Source: Amaurobius ferox (Eukaryota > Arthropoda > Arachnida > Araneae > Amaurobiidae). Taken from it: a DNA stretch of 64,000 bases. The stretch covers positions 76,254,680 through 76,318,679 of the forward strand of contig OX578152.1 in the NCBI GenBank assembly GCA_951213105.1, in the 5' to 3' direction. Positions within the stretch are counted from its first letter, which is position 1. Each line of letters begins with the position of its first letter. The notes beneath the pieces are model-generated. The model saw nothing but the letters and a program-made list of their open reading frames with translations. It ran no database searches and was not told where the DNA came from. Of this stretch, positions 1-12,800 are shown in pieces. Position numbers and translations under genes: made by a program.

Positions 1-2123
1 AAGATCTCTAAGAAAAGCGACTAGTAGCCGATGCGAAAATAAGCAGGCACTTGACAGGTATGTCGTTCAGCTCCCAGGGTTCAATCACATGACGACCAAT
101 GTGTTCGAATCTGTGAGCAGAGTAAACCTCACATTCACAGAGAATGTGAGTAGCAGTTTCTTCGCAGTAATTGCAGCCTCTGCAAAGCGAATCTTTAGTG
201 ACACCCATAATGTTAAGGTGTCTCTTGAGGGTGCAGTGCCCAGTAAGGAGCCCAACAGCCCTCCTGATGCCAGTTCTGCTTAGCTTGAAAAGTTCTTTTT
301 GATGTGTACTAGGGCAATTGCAGTTGAGAATTTTCACTTGCCATTGTCCCTTAGTATTACGCCAGTTCTTACATTGAAGCTTCCTGAAGATGTCATAGAC
401 AGTTCTTCAAACAAGGTCATTGGGGATACCCAAAGCCGGCTCATGGCCCACAAAAGGAGTACTTGAGCCTTTCCTAGCAAATTCATCTGCCAATTCATTA
501 CCAGGAATGCCTGAATGACCAAGCACCCAGTAAAGAATGACATTGTTATTGCCAGCAATTTCACAGAGTGCATTGTAGCATTCCCAAACAAGGGAAGAAA
601 TCATAGTGAACTTCCCAAGAGCCATAAGAGCAGCCTGACTGTCAGAACAGATAAAAATCTGGTTATCCTTATACTTCCTGTCATAGCAAATTCTATAACA
701 CATAAGGATGGCAAAGACTTCGGCCTGAAAGACAGTAGCAAAATTGCCAAGCAGATAAGACAGCTCAGTACCATCATCAGGGCAGCACACACCAGCACCA
801 GTGCTTGTGCCAATCTTCGAGCCATCCGTATACCATACAATACAGTTCCATTTATTGTAGGTGGGAGTCCTCTTCCAGTCATCCCGCGAGGGGACCTGAA
901 TTTCATAAGGCTTGTCAAACGTGTATTTGACATGAATGCCATCAGGTGGCATACAGAAATAAGGATGACTAGCAACATTACTGTTAAGTTCACCCCAAGA
1001 TAAGGTACCTTGAGTAATCTTTCCAGTATTTCAGCTATTTAAGTCTGTTCATGCAGATAATTGCCTCTGCTTCAATACGCATGTAGAGCGGATGCAAACT
1101 GAGTAAAAGTTCAAGAGTTGCAGTAGGAGTAGTTTTCATGCATCCAGAGATTGCAATGCACACCATCCTTTGAAGCTTAACTAGTTCTAGTTTAGCTGTT
1201 TCACATCCAATTCTGGACCACCAAACAATGGATCCATAGGAAATGATAGGACAGATTACCATCGAGTAAATCCAATGGATAGCCTTAGGATTTAAGCCCC
1301 AAGTTTTCCCAATGGCATTCCTACAAGACCAGAAGATTCTTCTGGCTTTAGTTGTACAATAATCCAAGTGTCTCTTCCAGTTGAGTCCCTTGTCAAAGTA
1401 AATTCCCAAGAATTTAACCTCCTTGGAGCAGATAAGCTTCTGCCCAAAGAAGCGAATGTCCCCAAGATTAAGTATGCGTTTCCTAGTAAACGCAACCAAA
1501 TCAGTCTTATGCGGATTAAGAGTAAGACCTGCATTTTTATACCATGTCTCAACTCCGGCCGTCCAAATAGATACTCAAGTCCTCAGGATGAGTCGGACGG
1601 TCTGGGTCTTCTACCATGTCTCAACCCTCCTAAGAGCAGTAGACATCTTGTCAAAGACAGTGTTGCCAAATTTGCCCCTGGCAATGATGACAACATTGTC
1701 TGCATAACCAACGCAGGAAACGCTAGAAACGTTGATACTCTCCAAAAGAGAGTCCACAACTATACACCAAAGAATTGGCGAAAGCACACCTCCTTGCGGA
1801 CAGCCCGCAAGTGCATGCACAGTCATACTGTCACCAAGTAAAGATGCACATATATACTTATTAGATAACAGGTTCTTGATCCAATAAGAGATCGTGATAT
1901 CAACACCTTTTCTATCAAGAGCATCAAGGATGGTATCGATGTGTACCTTATCAAAGGCACCTTCAATGTCGAGAAAGGTGGCAAGAGCAACTTCCTTGGC
2001 ATTAAAGTTTCTCTCCAAAATAAAGGAGAGACTGTAAAGGGCAGTGTCCGTGGATTTGCCCGGTTGATAGGCATGTTGAGAGCTTGACAGGGGCTTAGAA
2101 GCCAGAATAGTCTTATTTGACAT
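1..2123 (-). pseudogene. 5'-truncated LINE (I/Jockey/R1-type) ORF2: reverse transcriptase + RNase H, degenerate
   Basis: Read on the minus strand from 2123 towards 1. The reverse transcriptase begins in mid-domain (SSQHAYQPGKSTDTAL), followed by the PQGGVLSPILW motif and an active-site motif YADN in place of YADD, so a catalytic aspartate is changed. The thumb region follows (1499-1035). An RNase H domain at 952-407 shows WYTDGSK, QAEVFAIL, SDSQAAL and WVLGHSGIPGNELAD, so the four acidic catalytic positions remain. A C-terminal segment at 337-8 has the C..C..ETATH..C pattern common in these LINEs. Breaks seen: a SINE insertion with a stop at 1554-1611, a frameshift and stop near 1020-1040, and a TGA at 407-409. 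The 5' end stops abruptly at about 2123-2130, typical of 5' truncation. The 3' end lies beyond the window. Confidence 0.88.
1554..1611 (+). mobile_element. 58-bp 5'-truncated SINE tail inside the LINE, with 14-bp target-site duplication
   Basis: The 14-bp sequence TACCATGTCTCAAC occurs at 1540-1553 and again at 1612-1625. The 58 bp between end in GACGGTCTGGGTCTTC, matching the 3' end of the SINE family seen at 47728-47980 and 7277-7395. Removing the insert plus one repeat rejoins the LINE reading frame (RRVETW followed by YKNAGL), so the insertion postdates the LINE and supplies one of its stops. Confidence 0.85.
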
Positions 2124-4200
2124 GGCATTTTAATTCTTAATAAATATAAGTAACAGACACAGCTTACAAAACATATTAAAGCTTCTGAATTATATGTGTG
2201 AGTTCCAAAACAAATTGCATGTTCCACAGCGTACCACTTCTGTACACTCTGCTTAGAACTGAAATTAGCAATTCAATGAACTAAAGATTTGTTCAACTAC
2301 ATCAGTATCTTCCTTTGATATTGAGTGATGCCTTCCTGTTGAACCAATAGGAACTTGAGCACCCACAATCTTTAAAGTATCGTGAATTGGAAGTGAGCAC
2401 TAGTGGTGGTATTGCTGTCTTGCAGCTGGAAATCTATATCCAGCAACCGGTCCATGTGGTAGCATAAAGTTCATGACGATTTTATTTAACTCACAACGGA
2501 TATCTATAACCACTGCAATCTACCAGTCACAGTCATACACACATCCCACAAACATCCCTCTTTGTAGGTTGTGATTCTGAATATTCTGTCGTTTCTGAGA
2601 TCTTGGTTGGACAAATAAAATTTCTTCTTTCTTGCTCTTTAAAATATATCGTATTTAGGCCATAAAGTGGTCTTTTCTCGCTCCTCTTCGCAATCAAATA
2701 AATGTTCATTTTTTGCATTCTGTTTTGAGTATTAATGTGTGCAAGGTATCTTTTTGTACTAAATCGAGAGTGCTCTACAACTTTCTAATTGACTTTTTTC
2801 ACATATCTTTCACCGTTTACGAGATAGGACCGCTAATTCCAAAATTTGCCGATTGATGGCGTTGTAAGTTGTCTCATCGAGTAGCACATAGCCTTTTTAC
2901 TATACCTAGACACCAACTTTATGGCCTAAGCTGTCACAGTTAGAAGTTAAGGGGGATGTAACGGATATAAGTGGGCACCCTGTATAAGTATTAACAAAAC
3001 AAATATTAACAGTTAAGGGCATTTTTACAAAAAGGGAAAATTTAGCATGAAATTAAAAAAAAATGTTTCTTTTTATTTGTTTATTTATTTATTTTATTTT
3101 ACTTTTCTTTTTTTTCTCTCTCCAAATTTATTTAGTTAATGCATTGTACCAAAGTATAACATACTGAAAAATACTAGCATAGAGGATACAACACAAATAT
3201 AGATTTTAAAAGAAATTCAATTTTTTAAATAACATAGTAATGATGCATGAGAATATAGTAATAACATATTAGAACATGGCCATGGTATTTTATATAAATA
3301 TTACACTACTTTCTCATTTGTTTGTTAGACATTTCAAATTTTAAATTTGAAGTTCACACTTCATATGTCATTACCATAGTTTCATTTATCATTATCAAGA
3401 CAGGAATGTGTCTTGGTAATGACAAAAATTTAGTTTAACCCCTGTCTAATCTATTACATTTCAAATATAATCATGTTGTATTACTATACCTTTAAATATT
3501 TCCTCTACCCAAACTTTTAAAATAAATAAGTTGCAATCTACAAATAAATTCCTTCTGTTTTAATGAACTTTGTAATGACATATAATAAATACTGTAATAA
3601 AAACCAATTGAGATAATTTTGAGTCAATTTACTAAGGTAAATAATACTGTGTGAAATTTATACTAAAAATATTATTTTCGAAGGTGTCTGTGACATAAAA
3701 AAATCAAACTTAAAGATCTCTTACTTTTATTAACTTTCAGTGAATAAAAATTTTCCCTTGACTATATTTGTTAAGATGTATAAATATCACTAATATACTT
3801 TACAAATAATAACATACTGGTTAAATAATAATAGTGTAAGGTAGACTTTAGATAGAACACTGCTGTTCATTCATATTTACATTTCTGACCACGTTTCAGA
3901 TCATTACACACTATTTTTGTCAAGTTGGTAACATTTAAAAAAAGTCACAAAATTTGTTGCTATGTTGAATGGATAGACCCTCCTATCAAAACATATATAC
4001 TATTATACCATTCTTTTAAAGAATTTATGAAAATTTGTTAAATAACAAATTGTAATTAATTCATAACCCCTAGATATTCTAACTAAATGTAACTGTCCAG
4101 TGAACAGGGAAACTCTCTATATTTTGAATAAAGAATATTGAATTAATAATTTCTTCAAAGTGACAGGAATTATCAAATTAAATTAAATTTAATTAATAAT
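2124..4200. other. Non-coding flank or intron, nothing coding recognised
   Basis: AT-rich sequence without a supported gene. At about 2973-2988 the end GGGCACCCTGTATAAG resembles the terminal inverted repeat of a mariner-type element (reverse complement starting CAGGGTGCCC), but no matching left end was found. Near 3970-4010 there may be an old, diverged unit of the tandem repeat that follows. Confidence 0.5.
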
Positions 4201-5760
4201 GTAGATATTCTGATTTATTGAATTTTTGACAATTTAGCAAAATTTTTGTCGATTTAACATTGTTTTGTTAATTTTGCAGCATTTTTCAAAAGTTGTTAAA
4301 GTCGCCAAATTTGTTGTTAAGGGTGAGCGTCAGTAAATCTTCTGCCCTATCAGCGCTTTGTTAACTTTCGCGGCACACATTTTTTGCCGAAATTCTGCTC
4401 AAACAGTTGCGAAATGTTTTCTGATAGATAGAATGCAATGCTTAGATTATATTAAAACTAAATTTATTACCCAATAATATATAGAGTATATGTTTTATTT
4501 TAATTCAAAATATTTTTGGTGCTGCCATCTGTTGTAATTTAATTCATACCGACAATTTTTATTTTTTAATGAACATTATTAAATGTCTATTCCTTCTAAT
4601 ACAGTATTAAATACAACAGCAGATCATATATAATAAAACCACAATCACGGAAAGGTAATTTCTTATTTTATAAATTTGATAAAGGGATCTGAAAGTACAT
4701 CACTTAGGACTGCAGTTTTGTCTTTAAGTTCCTTTGTCTTCAAGTCCAAGTTCAATTACGTTTCCATGATTGTGGCATTATTATATATGATCTGTTATAC
4801 TTAATAGCGTATTAGAAGGAATAGACATTTAAAAATGTTCATTAAAAAATAAAAATAGTCGGTATGAATTAAATTACGACAACAGATGGCAGCACCAAAA
4901 GTATTTTGAATTAAAATAAAAAATATATTCTATGTTTTATTGGATAATAAATTTAGTTTTAATATAATCTAAGCATTGCATTTTATCTATCAGAAACCAT
5001 TTCGCAACTGTTTGAGCAGAATTTCGGCGATAAATGTGTGCCGCGAAAGTTAACAAAGCGCGGATAGGGCAGAAGATTTACTGACGCTCACCCTTAAGTG
5101 GGACCAGACAGACAGATCCTATTGAAATATACCTAATATATCATCTGCTTATTAATTAGTTTGAATTAGAATCCTTTCAAAAAATTTTAAATCAAACTCC
5201 TAATTACTTATGTTTTGATTTTAAACTTATCAATTTAGCATCATTTTCATTAATTTAGTGCAGTTCTCATCAATTTGGCAACATTTATAACATCTGCCAA
5301 ATTTGTCACCAAGTCGGGGCAGATAGCAGATCCTACTGAAACATAATATAATATCGGATTATTAATCACTTTAAATTCCAATTCATTCAAATTTAAAATA
5401 AAAATCCTACTTACCTATGTTTTGATTTTAAATTTAATCAATTTAGCATAATTTTTATCAATTTGGCAACATTTTCATCAGTTTGGTGGCACTTTAAAAA
5501 AGTTGACAAAATCAGTTGACAGTGGGACATGCCCACAGACACACCCTATTGAAACATACTTAATATACCATCCATTTATTAATTAGTTTGAATTCCAATC
5601 CATTCATAAAATTTTAAATCAAACTCCTGCTTATGCTTTTATTCTAAATTTTATCAATATGGCATCATTTTCATTAATAAAGCATCAGTTTTTCTCATTT
5701 TGACAGCATTTTTGTGAATTTGGTGACATTTAAAAAGTAACCAATTTTTCAACAAGGTTC
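4201..5760 (+). repeat. Degenerate tandem repeat, unit about 210 bp, interrupted by a foldback element
   Basis: Similar unit starts lie at 5098 (GTGGGACCAGACAGACAGAT), 5313 (GTCGGGGCAGATAGCAGATC) and 5522 (GTGGGACATGCCCACAGACA), a spacing of 215 and 209 bp. Each is followed by a cctattgaaacat-like stretch, a ttaattagtttgaatt-like stretch, and AT-rich text with recurring 'aatttagca' and 'aatttggca' phrases. The part at 4201-4320 is the end of a further unit, separated from 5098 by the inserted element at 4321-5093. Related phrases recur at 28.5 and 29.8 kb. Confidence 0.7.
4321..5093. mobile_element. 773-bp foldback (MITE-like) element with about 330-bp inverted arms and TTAA duplication
   Basis: TTAA lies immediately outside both ends (4317-4320 and 5094-5097). 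The left end GGGTGAGCGTCAGTAAATCT is mirrored by the right end AGATTTACTGACGCTCACCC. The arms pair from 4321 to about 4650 and from about 4764 to 5093, with few mismatches. The centre (about 4651-4763) is unique and non-coding. TTAA duplication is typical of the piggyBac superfamily, but the ends start GGG rather than CCC, so the superfamily is uncertain. It carries no coding capacity. Confidence 0.85.
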
Positions 5761-6474
5761 AATGATTGAATTATCCTAAATTAAATTTTAGGCTTAAAAT
5801 AAAGGAAGGCTTTGATCTAGAAATTCAAATTTTTTAGAGTACCTGTCTCACCTTATTTGTGAACATACCTGACAATTTTGTCAAAATTAGATACATTTTT
5901 CATATAATAACATTGTCTGAATAAGAAAGAGGGGGATGAGAAGAAGAAAACTGTAAATTTACTACTTTTTTCTAATATTCAAAAGACTATCTTTTTTGCT
6001 TTTGAAGATACAGCCATGCAACTTTGGAATTATATTTTAGACTGCTATAGACCTTTCTAATGGGCCATCTCATATTATTTTAACCACTGTAGTTTTAGAG
6101 ATATCATATAGATATGCGATATGTAGCTTGAAATTATTTCTGTAATATAGTGTCTTGCAATGCCCTCACTCTGTGTCACTGCCTTGGCACTTAATTCAAT
6201 TCAATAGCATTGTGAGAAAACATTTTTATATATATATATAGGGGGGTGGGTTTAGTTACCAAATGTTTTGTATCCTGAAATATCATTTCTCCGAATTTCA
6301 AGGGGTTCTGATGGTTTCCTGAGGGGTGGGTTGTCACCCCCAAATGCACCTCAACGATGCCACTGATTCCATTTTGAATGCTGAATTTTCATGATGAAAA
6401 TAAATGTCTTATTCATCTTTTGTTAATGAATATCTGTTAATATATTTTAATAATTATTTTTGATATTTAACCAG

Positions 6475-6605
6475 GTTAGGTGGTGGTACATCCAGATATG
6501 GAGCTGGACTTTTGGGTCAAATAAAACCAACAGCAGTAGAAACACAGCTATGCCAATATAGTATAGATCTATATAAGTCACTTGCTGAAAAAGGACTGAA
6601 TACAG
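6475..6605 (+). CDS. PDPR: PDPR exon a (first in window)
   Basis: Acceptor AACCAG and donor GTATTC. It begins with the third base of a codon and ends in phase 1. It encodes LGGGTSRYGAGLLGQIKPTA, the loop after the first FAD-binding strands, then QYSIDLYKSLAEKGLNT. The preceding exon or exons, with the targeting peptide and GxGxxG motif, lie left of the window; none was found in 2124-6474. Confidence 0.9.
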
Positions 6606-8506
6606 GTATTCTAAAATGTTATTTTTTAAACTATTTTCTATCATTGTTAATATTTAGTCCCATTTATGTTTTAAAAATATATTTTTAGATTTCTGTAAAA
6701 TTTTTCTGTTATTATACCAGTTTGTGATTTTTTAATCTAATACCTACTCTTTTTTTTTTCTTTTTTTTTTTTTGTACAGATTATGTTTCGATGATTTTTT
6801 ATTGAATGTTATTCCAAAAGTTGAAAAGAATTTTTATAATCAGTTTGCATTTTCATTTATGGAATATTTAAATTTAAACTTCATAAAAGTGTTTATTACT
6901 ATACTTAAAGTTCATATAAATTTTGTGAATTTGTTGTCAAAAATGAAATTGGCATATAATTCTTGTCTTGAGATATATATCATCTACTTACAATGCATGT
7001 ACCTGCTGCTTGTGAAAATGTAAATTCCTTATACTTGCTTAATAAAAACAGGTATGAAAATTGGATGACTACAACTGTTTCAAAAGTTTTATGATTCCCT
7101 TCATCAGATCATAAAAGCAGTGTGTACTAATTGAAAGATTAAATGATGCATTTAATCTTTCAATTTAGAAACACTGATTTTATAACCTGGCGAAGTGATC
7201 TCATTGCACCCTTAAAACAAATGTAGTCATTTAATTTTCATAGTACACATCTGCCTCAGAACTGACACAACTTAAAATTTGGTCCCTGTGGATGCCTCCC
7301 CCATTGGGTTCCGGTCTAAATTGGGTGGCACTTCATGACTGTCCAAACAGTTACCTTATACCTTTCTGGTAGGTCGGACGGTCTGAGTCTCAACAACAAC
7401 TTAAACCATTAACCAACTGTCTACCATTTGTCAATTTCAGCAGCTGCAGGTAAAAACAGGTGAAACCTCTCATTTAATTTAATGGACTATTGTAATGTAA
7501 CCCAGTCTTCTGCATTTCATGTTATGATATTATAACGTTGGTATAACATTGCTTAGCTTGCCCAATATATATTTTTTAATTTTTATTTTCCGGAAAATCT
7601 AAAAGCAAGTTGTGTCATTGTAGTATTATTTTTGTCCCATCAAAATTTTATCTTGTGGCACTTGTGAGTTAAAATGTGACACTTAATATTCTTTACAAAA
7701 TATTCTGCTTTTGAGTTATGCCCTTTTAATATTTTGCTTTTTGAGTTATGCCCTTTATTATTGAATTGTGGTAGTTTTGAGTTAATTTTCACTATGACCA
7801 TAATTTCAACAAAGCAAGAAAAATTGTCAAGATTAAAAAAAAAAAAAGAATTATTTCATAATTATTTAAACATAAGACCAAAGCATTTGAAGTTTACTAA
7901 AAAATTCATAAAAATCTGTATAAAATATTCTTGAACAATCTACCATTGGTCTAAAGTAACACTTGCTGCTTTCTAGCATAATAAATTATGTCTTTTTTCT
8001 TAAAAAGAGCAAGCTCACTTTACTTGTCTTAAATTGAAAAAATCGACAAATTTTGAGTTATGTTACTTCTGAAAGAGAGAGGGTGCGACATGTTTGCTTC
8101 TGTCAGAGAAGTATAAGTAATTTGTATTTTGTATATTATCTGCTTTCTGCTTTTTATTAATCTAAAATTCTATACTGAATATATTCTATACTGTCAATCA
8201 AAGCAAAAAATGCCTCTAAACCCACAGATGTCTATTTCTTCTCCATGAGGAATGACTTACCATAGTTGTAAATATCTGTTTTACTCAGATTTTGTGTTCT
8301 GAGTTAAATATAATTTGTTTCAAAATAGCAAGATAGAATCACTGAGTTTATTTGTTATCATTGTTTATTTTAAACAATTGTGCAACTATATCAGTAGGTA
8401 TTGGGTACAAGCCTGTAATGCATGTGTGGCATAATGAAACTTAAAATTTTTATAAAGATTGTAAACATAAGTCCTCCAAAATTAAGTTCTACTGAAGAGA
8501 AAGCTT

Positions 8507-8559
<53 letters not shown>

Positions 8560-9514
8560 GTTTGAAAATCCAATGATAGAATAGAGAGAAGTTGCAACTC
8601 AAAAAACCTCAACATTAAAACATGCCTAGCAAATAAAAAGTATCAAACAGAGAATCATCAATCAAGTGGAAAATAAAATGCAAACCTCTAGTCATCAAGC
8701 TGAAGACGAACAACAAACATCAATGGAAAGGAATCGATAATAGAAAATCAAATAAAATCCAACCATTAATGCTTTACATGTGGACAAGCACTAGGCCTAA
8801 ACAAATGAATTGTTCATTTCGATAAAGCTCTTCATCAAGTCCAAGTATTTTATCAAAATGAACACAAATGCGTGTTTCTGATATCAGTGATAGATTATAT
8901 CTATAAACACTGTTAACTTGGACTACATGCATAAAGATTGAAACATTATGGGAAACAAGAATACCTGAAAAAACACTGCAGAAGTCTGATCCATTGGAGA
9001 CTTGAATAAAGAGACCAATGTTGCCAATCGCAAAAAATGAAAAGTTTAGAACTGCTGTTCCCAATCGTGAGAAATAAATAACAGTAATGCGAAAAGACGC
9101 TAAAAGGTGATATTCAACAGTAAGAGCTACAAAATAATGGGGCAGATAATAATAGAAAACATTAGAGACTAAATTATAAGGGGATGTAAATACATGGTAA
9201 TGCTTATTCAAGAGAAAGTAGATGTCTGGCTAATATAAGATACTAAGGAGATAATTTAAGTATATTCAACCATTCCAAACTTTTTAACTATACCATGTAC
9301 TAAATATACTGGATATTTATATAATTTGCTTGCAATTTTTAGCTTATTAATATGCATAGCATGAAATTTTTGTCAGATAATCAACAAATTCTAAAATGTT
9401 GATTAAGTATAATATTTCTAGACAATTGAATCTAGTTACAGGAATTAAATGGTAATATTTTATTAATGTTAAAGTTAAAATAGTCTTTTATCATATAAAT
9501 TAGTAACTATATAA

Positions 9515-9551
<37 letters not shown>

Positions 9552-9599
9552 TTCAAGTACAATCAAAATGAAATATAAAATGCAAGGAATAGTATAATA

Positions 9600-9663
<64 letters not shown>

Positions 9664-9791
9664 CCAAAAGGATAAGAGATAAAAACAAATATAAGAAAAA
9701 TTAAAAAGAGAGGTGTGCTTACGGGGAAGTAGCAAGGTGGAAAGTACTATATGCTTTTATATTTACTATTTTATTTGCACTTAGATTGTTT

Positions 9792-9844
<53 letters not shown>

Positions 9845-12800
9845 GTAATAGTTTGAAAGTCCAATGAAAGAAAAGTGAAAAGCTGTAACTCGAAAAACCT
9901 AACTTTCTCACAAGTCTACAAAATAAAAGTATAAATCAGCAAATATTCAATCATATGGATAAAAATACAAAATTCGAATCATCAAGTTAAAGAAAGTCTA
10001 CAAAAATCGATGTTATGGAATCTATAAAAAAAAAAATGAAATCCAAGCATTAATGTATGTGGACAAGGGCTAGGCCTAAATAACTGAATTGTTCACTTCG
10101 CAAAAGTCTTCATCGGGTCCAAGTATTTTGTTGAAGCAAACACAAAATATGCATGTTTCTGAAGTAGATAGATTATATCTATAAACTATTTCTACTTGGA
10201 CAACATACATAAAGAAGAAAAAATAAAAGGAAACAAGAATACCTGTAAAAAACACTACATATGCACGAACCAGTCGATCCCCGGAACCCAGAATGAAGGG
10301 ACCAGTATTGCCATTCACAAAGGAAAAAGAAATGATCTACTGTTGACATTCATAAGAAATAAATAACAGTAATACGAAAAGGCAAGAAAAAGTAATAATA
10401 TACAAACAGAGCTACTAAAAAGTGGGGCTTATAATAGAAAGGCTAATGTTTAAGTGGTTGTAAAAATAAAAGTATTATCAATACAAGTGAATGGAGATGT
10501 CAGGTTAATATAAGATACTATGAATAAATTTCATGAAAATCCAGCTAATCTAAATTTTTTAACTATAGCATTTACTAAATAAGAGGGATATTTATATAAA
10601 TTGCTGGTAATTTTGAGATTATTTATATGCATCGCATGAAATTTTTTTATCAGATAATCTATAAATTCTGAAAAGCTGATTAAGTACAACATTTCTAAAC
10701 AATATAATCGAGTTGCAGGGATTAAATGGTAAGATTTTATTAATGTTAAAATTTAAATAGTCTTTTTTATTATATAAATTAGTAACAATTCTATTAGAAG
10801 GTTCAATAAAAAGATTTAAATCTAAAAAATTAATATTATTACTAATTGTAGCTTCATTAGGAATTAATTCCAAATTGTCTGGATAGAAATCTATATGTAT
10901 GACATAATTTTCAATATATACTAAGCAAATCAGATCATCAACATATCTGTATAATGTTTAATCTATTGAAGTAAAAGACTGTTCATAATGATAAAGGTAT
11001 ACATTAGCTAACATACTGCTACTGCAGCCACCCTGTGGAACTCCTGAGACTTGTAAGTATAATTTATTTCCTTGAATATATATATATATATATTACTACT
11101 CTGCATTTCACAGTATTTTAAGAAATTGTGGGATATACATATTAGTTACGATATATATATATATATATATATACTACAAAAGAAATAGAAAATTGAAGAA
11201 TGACAATGTATCAAAATTTCGCCGGGGGGGATTGTGACCCCCACTTCCCGGTTTAGCCAGCTTCATGTCATGACGACACTCCCGGAAGCGGACACAATGT
11301 CGCAAACCTAGTACATATACTAAAACTAAAAATGTATAAAAGTTGAAAGACCAATACTGACTTTACACCTAAACCTAAACAACGAGATTTACAACATCCA
11401 AACAGAAACTCAAAATACATTGTAAATATCAAATATCTTACACCAATATCAAGATAAACAAGCCCTGCATACACTTCACCACTCTAACCTCCAAAAAGTA
11501 ATAGACACATACTTTGTACAAATTGAACTCCATCAGACTGTTAAACAATGACATCCGCAATGCTGCGCATCTTCAGATCAGACTGAAAGTGTACTCCCAT
11601 TTAAATACAAGTTGTAACTCTCAGTTACGGTTATGCTGAAAAATTTACATTACCGGGAAGTGGGGCTCACAATCCCCCCCCCCCCCCCCCCCCCTTGGCG
11701 AAATTTTGATACATTGTCATTCTTCAATTTTGTATTTCTTTTGTAGTATACAAATGTACTTGTTTGAGCAGCTTATCGCCTTTGGGTATATTTTCAGTGG
11801 ATTGTTTCAGTTATCAAATAATATAATTTCGAGTGTAAGTTAGATATCCAGAAGCCAGTGGGATTCTCATGATGGGGAAGGGGAGACTAACACACATAAT
11901 TTCTACTCAATGGTTTCTTCCTCTCTGAAAGAGGGAGAAACCATTGAGGTCTGATTAGCAACCAGGTACTATAATACCCTAATCCCCCCTGAATGTTTTC
12001 TGAGGTATGATTTCAGTATATTTACATTCTTTGAGATACAACACGTGAAAGTTTTTCCATGATTTATCATGGGTGCCCACTAGTTTTTAACACTTTACAT
12101 CAAAGTTGAAAAGTGTTTATGACTTTGTTCATTCTGTCTGTCTGTCCGTTAGCACGATAACTGCCGTAAAAATGACTTAATCAAAATGAAATTTTAGTAT
12201 GTTGTTCAGACGGTCTGTAGGACCTATGGGAATATAAATAAATTAATATCACCCAATTAGTTTTGGATTGAACTCGGGTTGAAAAAATGAAATACATTGA
12301 GCCCTATGGGACCTAATTTTTCAAACATTTTTAAGCGGATTTAAAATCCACAAATTGCTTCGAAAATTTTAGGTAATATTCAAATTGTTCCATAAAATAT
12401 ATATAAAAAAAAAATCAGCGAAATATATTCAGTAGTTTTTTAAATAAAAATTAAAATAATAATAACACCGCTTATATGAAGCGATCACGTGACCATAATA
12501 TGAAAAGGTCACGTGACCCACTTCAAAATGATATATGGCATCCATCTTGTGTCAAAATCGTGATTTTTAAAGTTCTTTTTAATTCATATTGAGTGTTGTA
12601 TCCGTCCTAAAACCACTTTATTTTTGCCTAAATTCTGTGCATCTACATACTGAAACAGCGCAGTGACAATATATTTGAGTTTAAATGCTTATCCAAATTT
12701 GATTATTTCTACAACAAAGCCTATTTTTCACCTATGTAAAATGTAAACAGCAAAATATGTAAAATCAGTTGTGTTAGAATTGCTGTATTTCTTTAACACA

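Noticed and set aside
515..1003. 162-residue plus-strand open frame
   Set aside because: Antisense shadow of the LINE RNase H domain, which has clear catalytic motifs on the minus strand.
1368..1841. 157-residue plus-strand open frame
   Set aside because: Antisense shadow of the LINE reverse transcriptase on the other strand.
8774..9211. 145-residue minus-strand open frame
   Set aside because: It lies in the non-coding 3' part of a retroelement copy, overlaps a ribozyme-like motif, and its frame is not kept in the sister copy at 10.1-10.4 kb.
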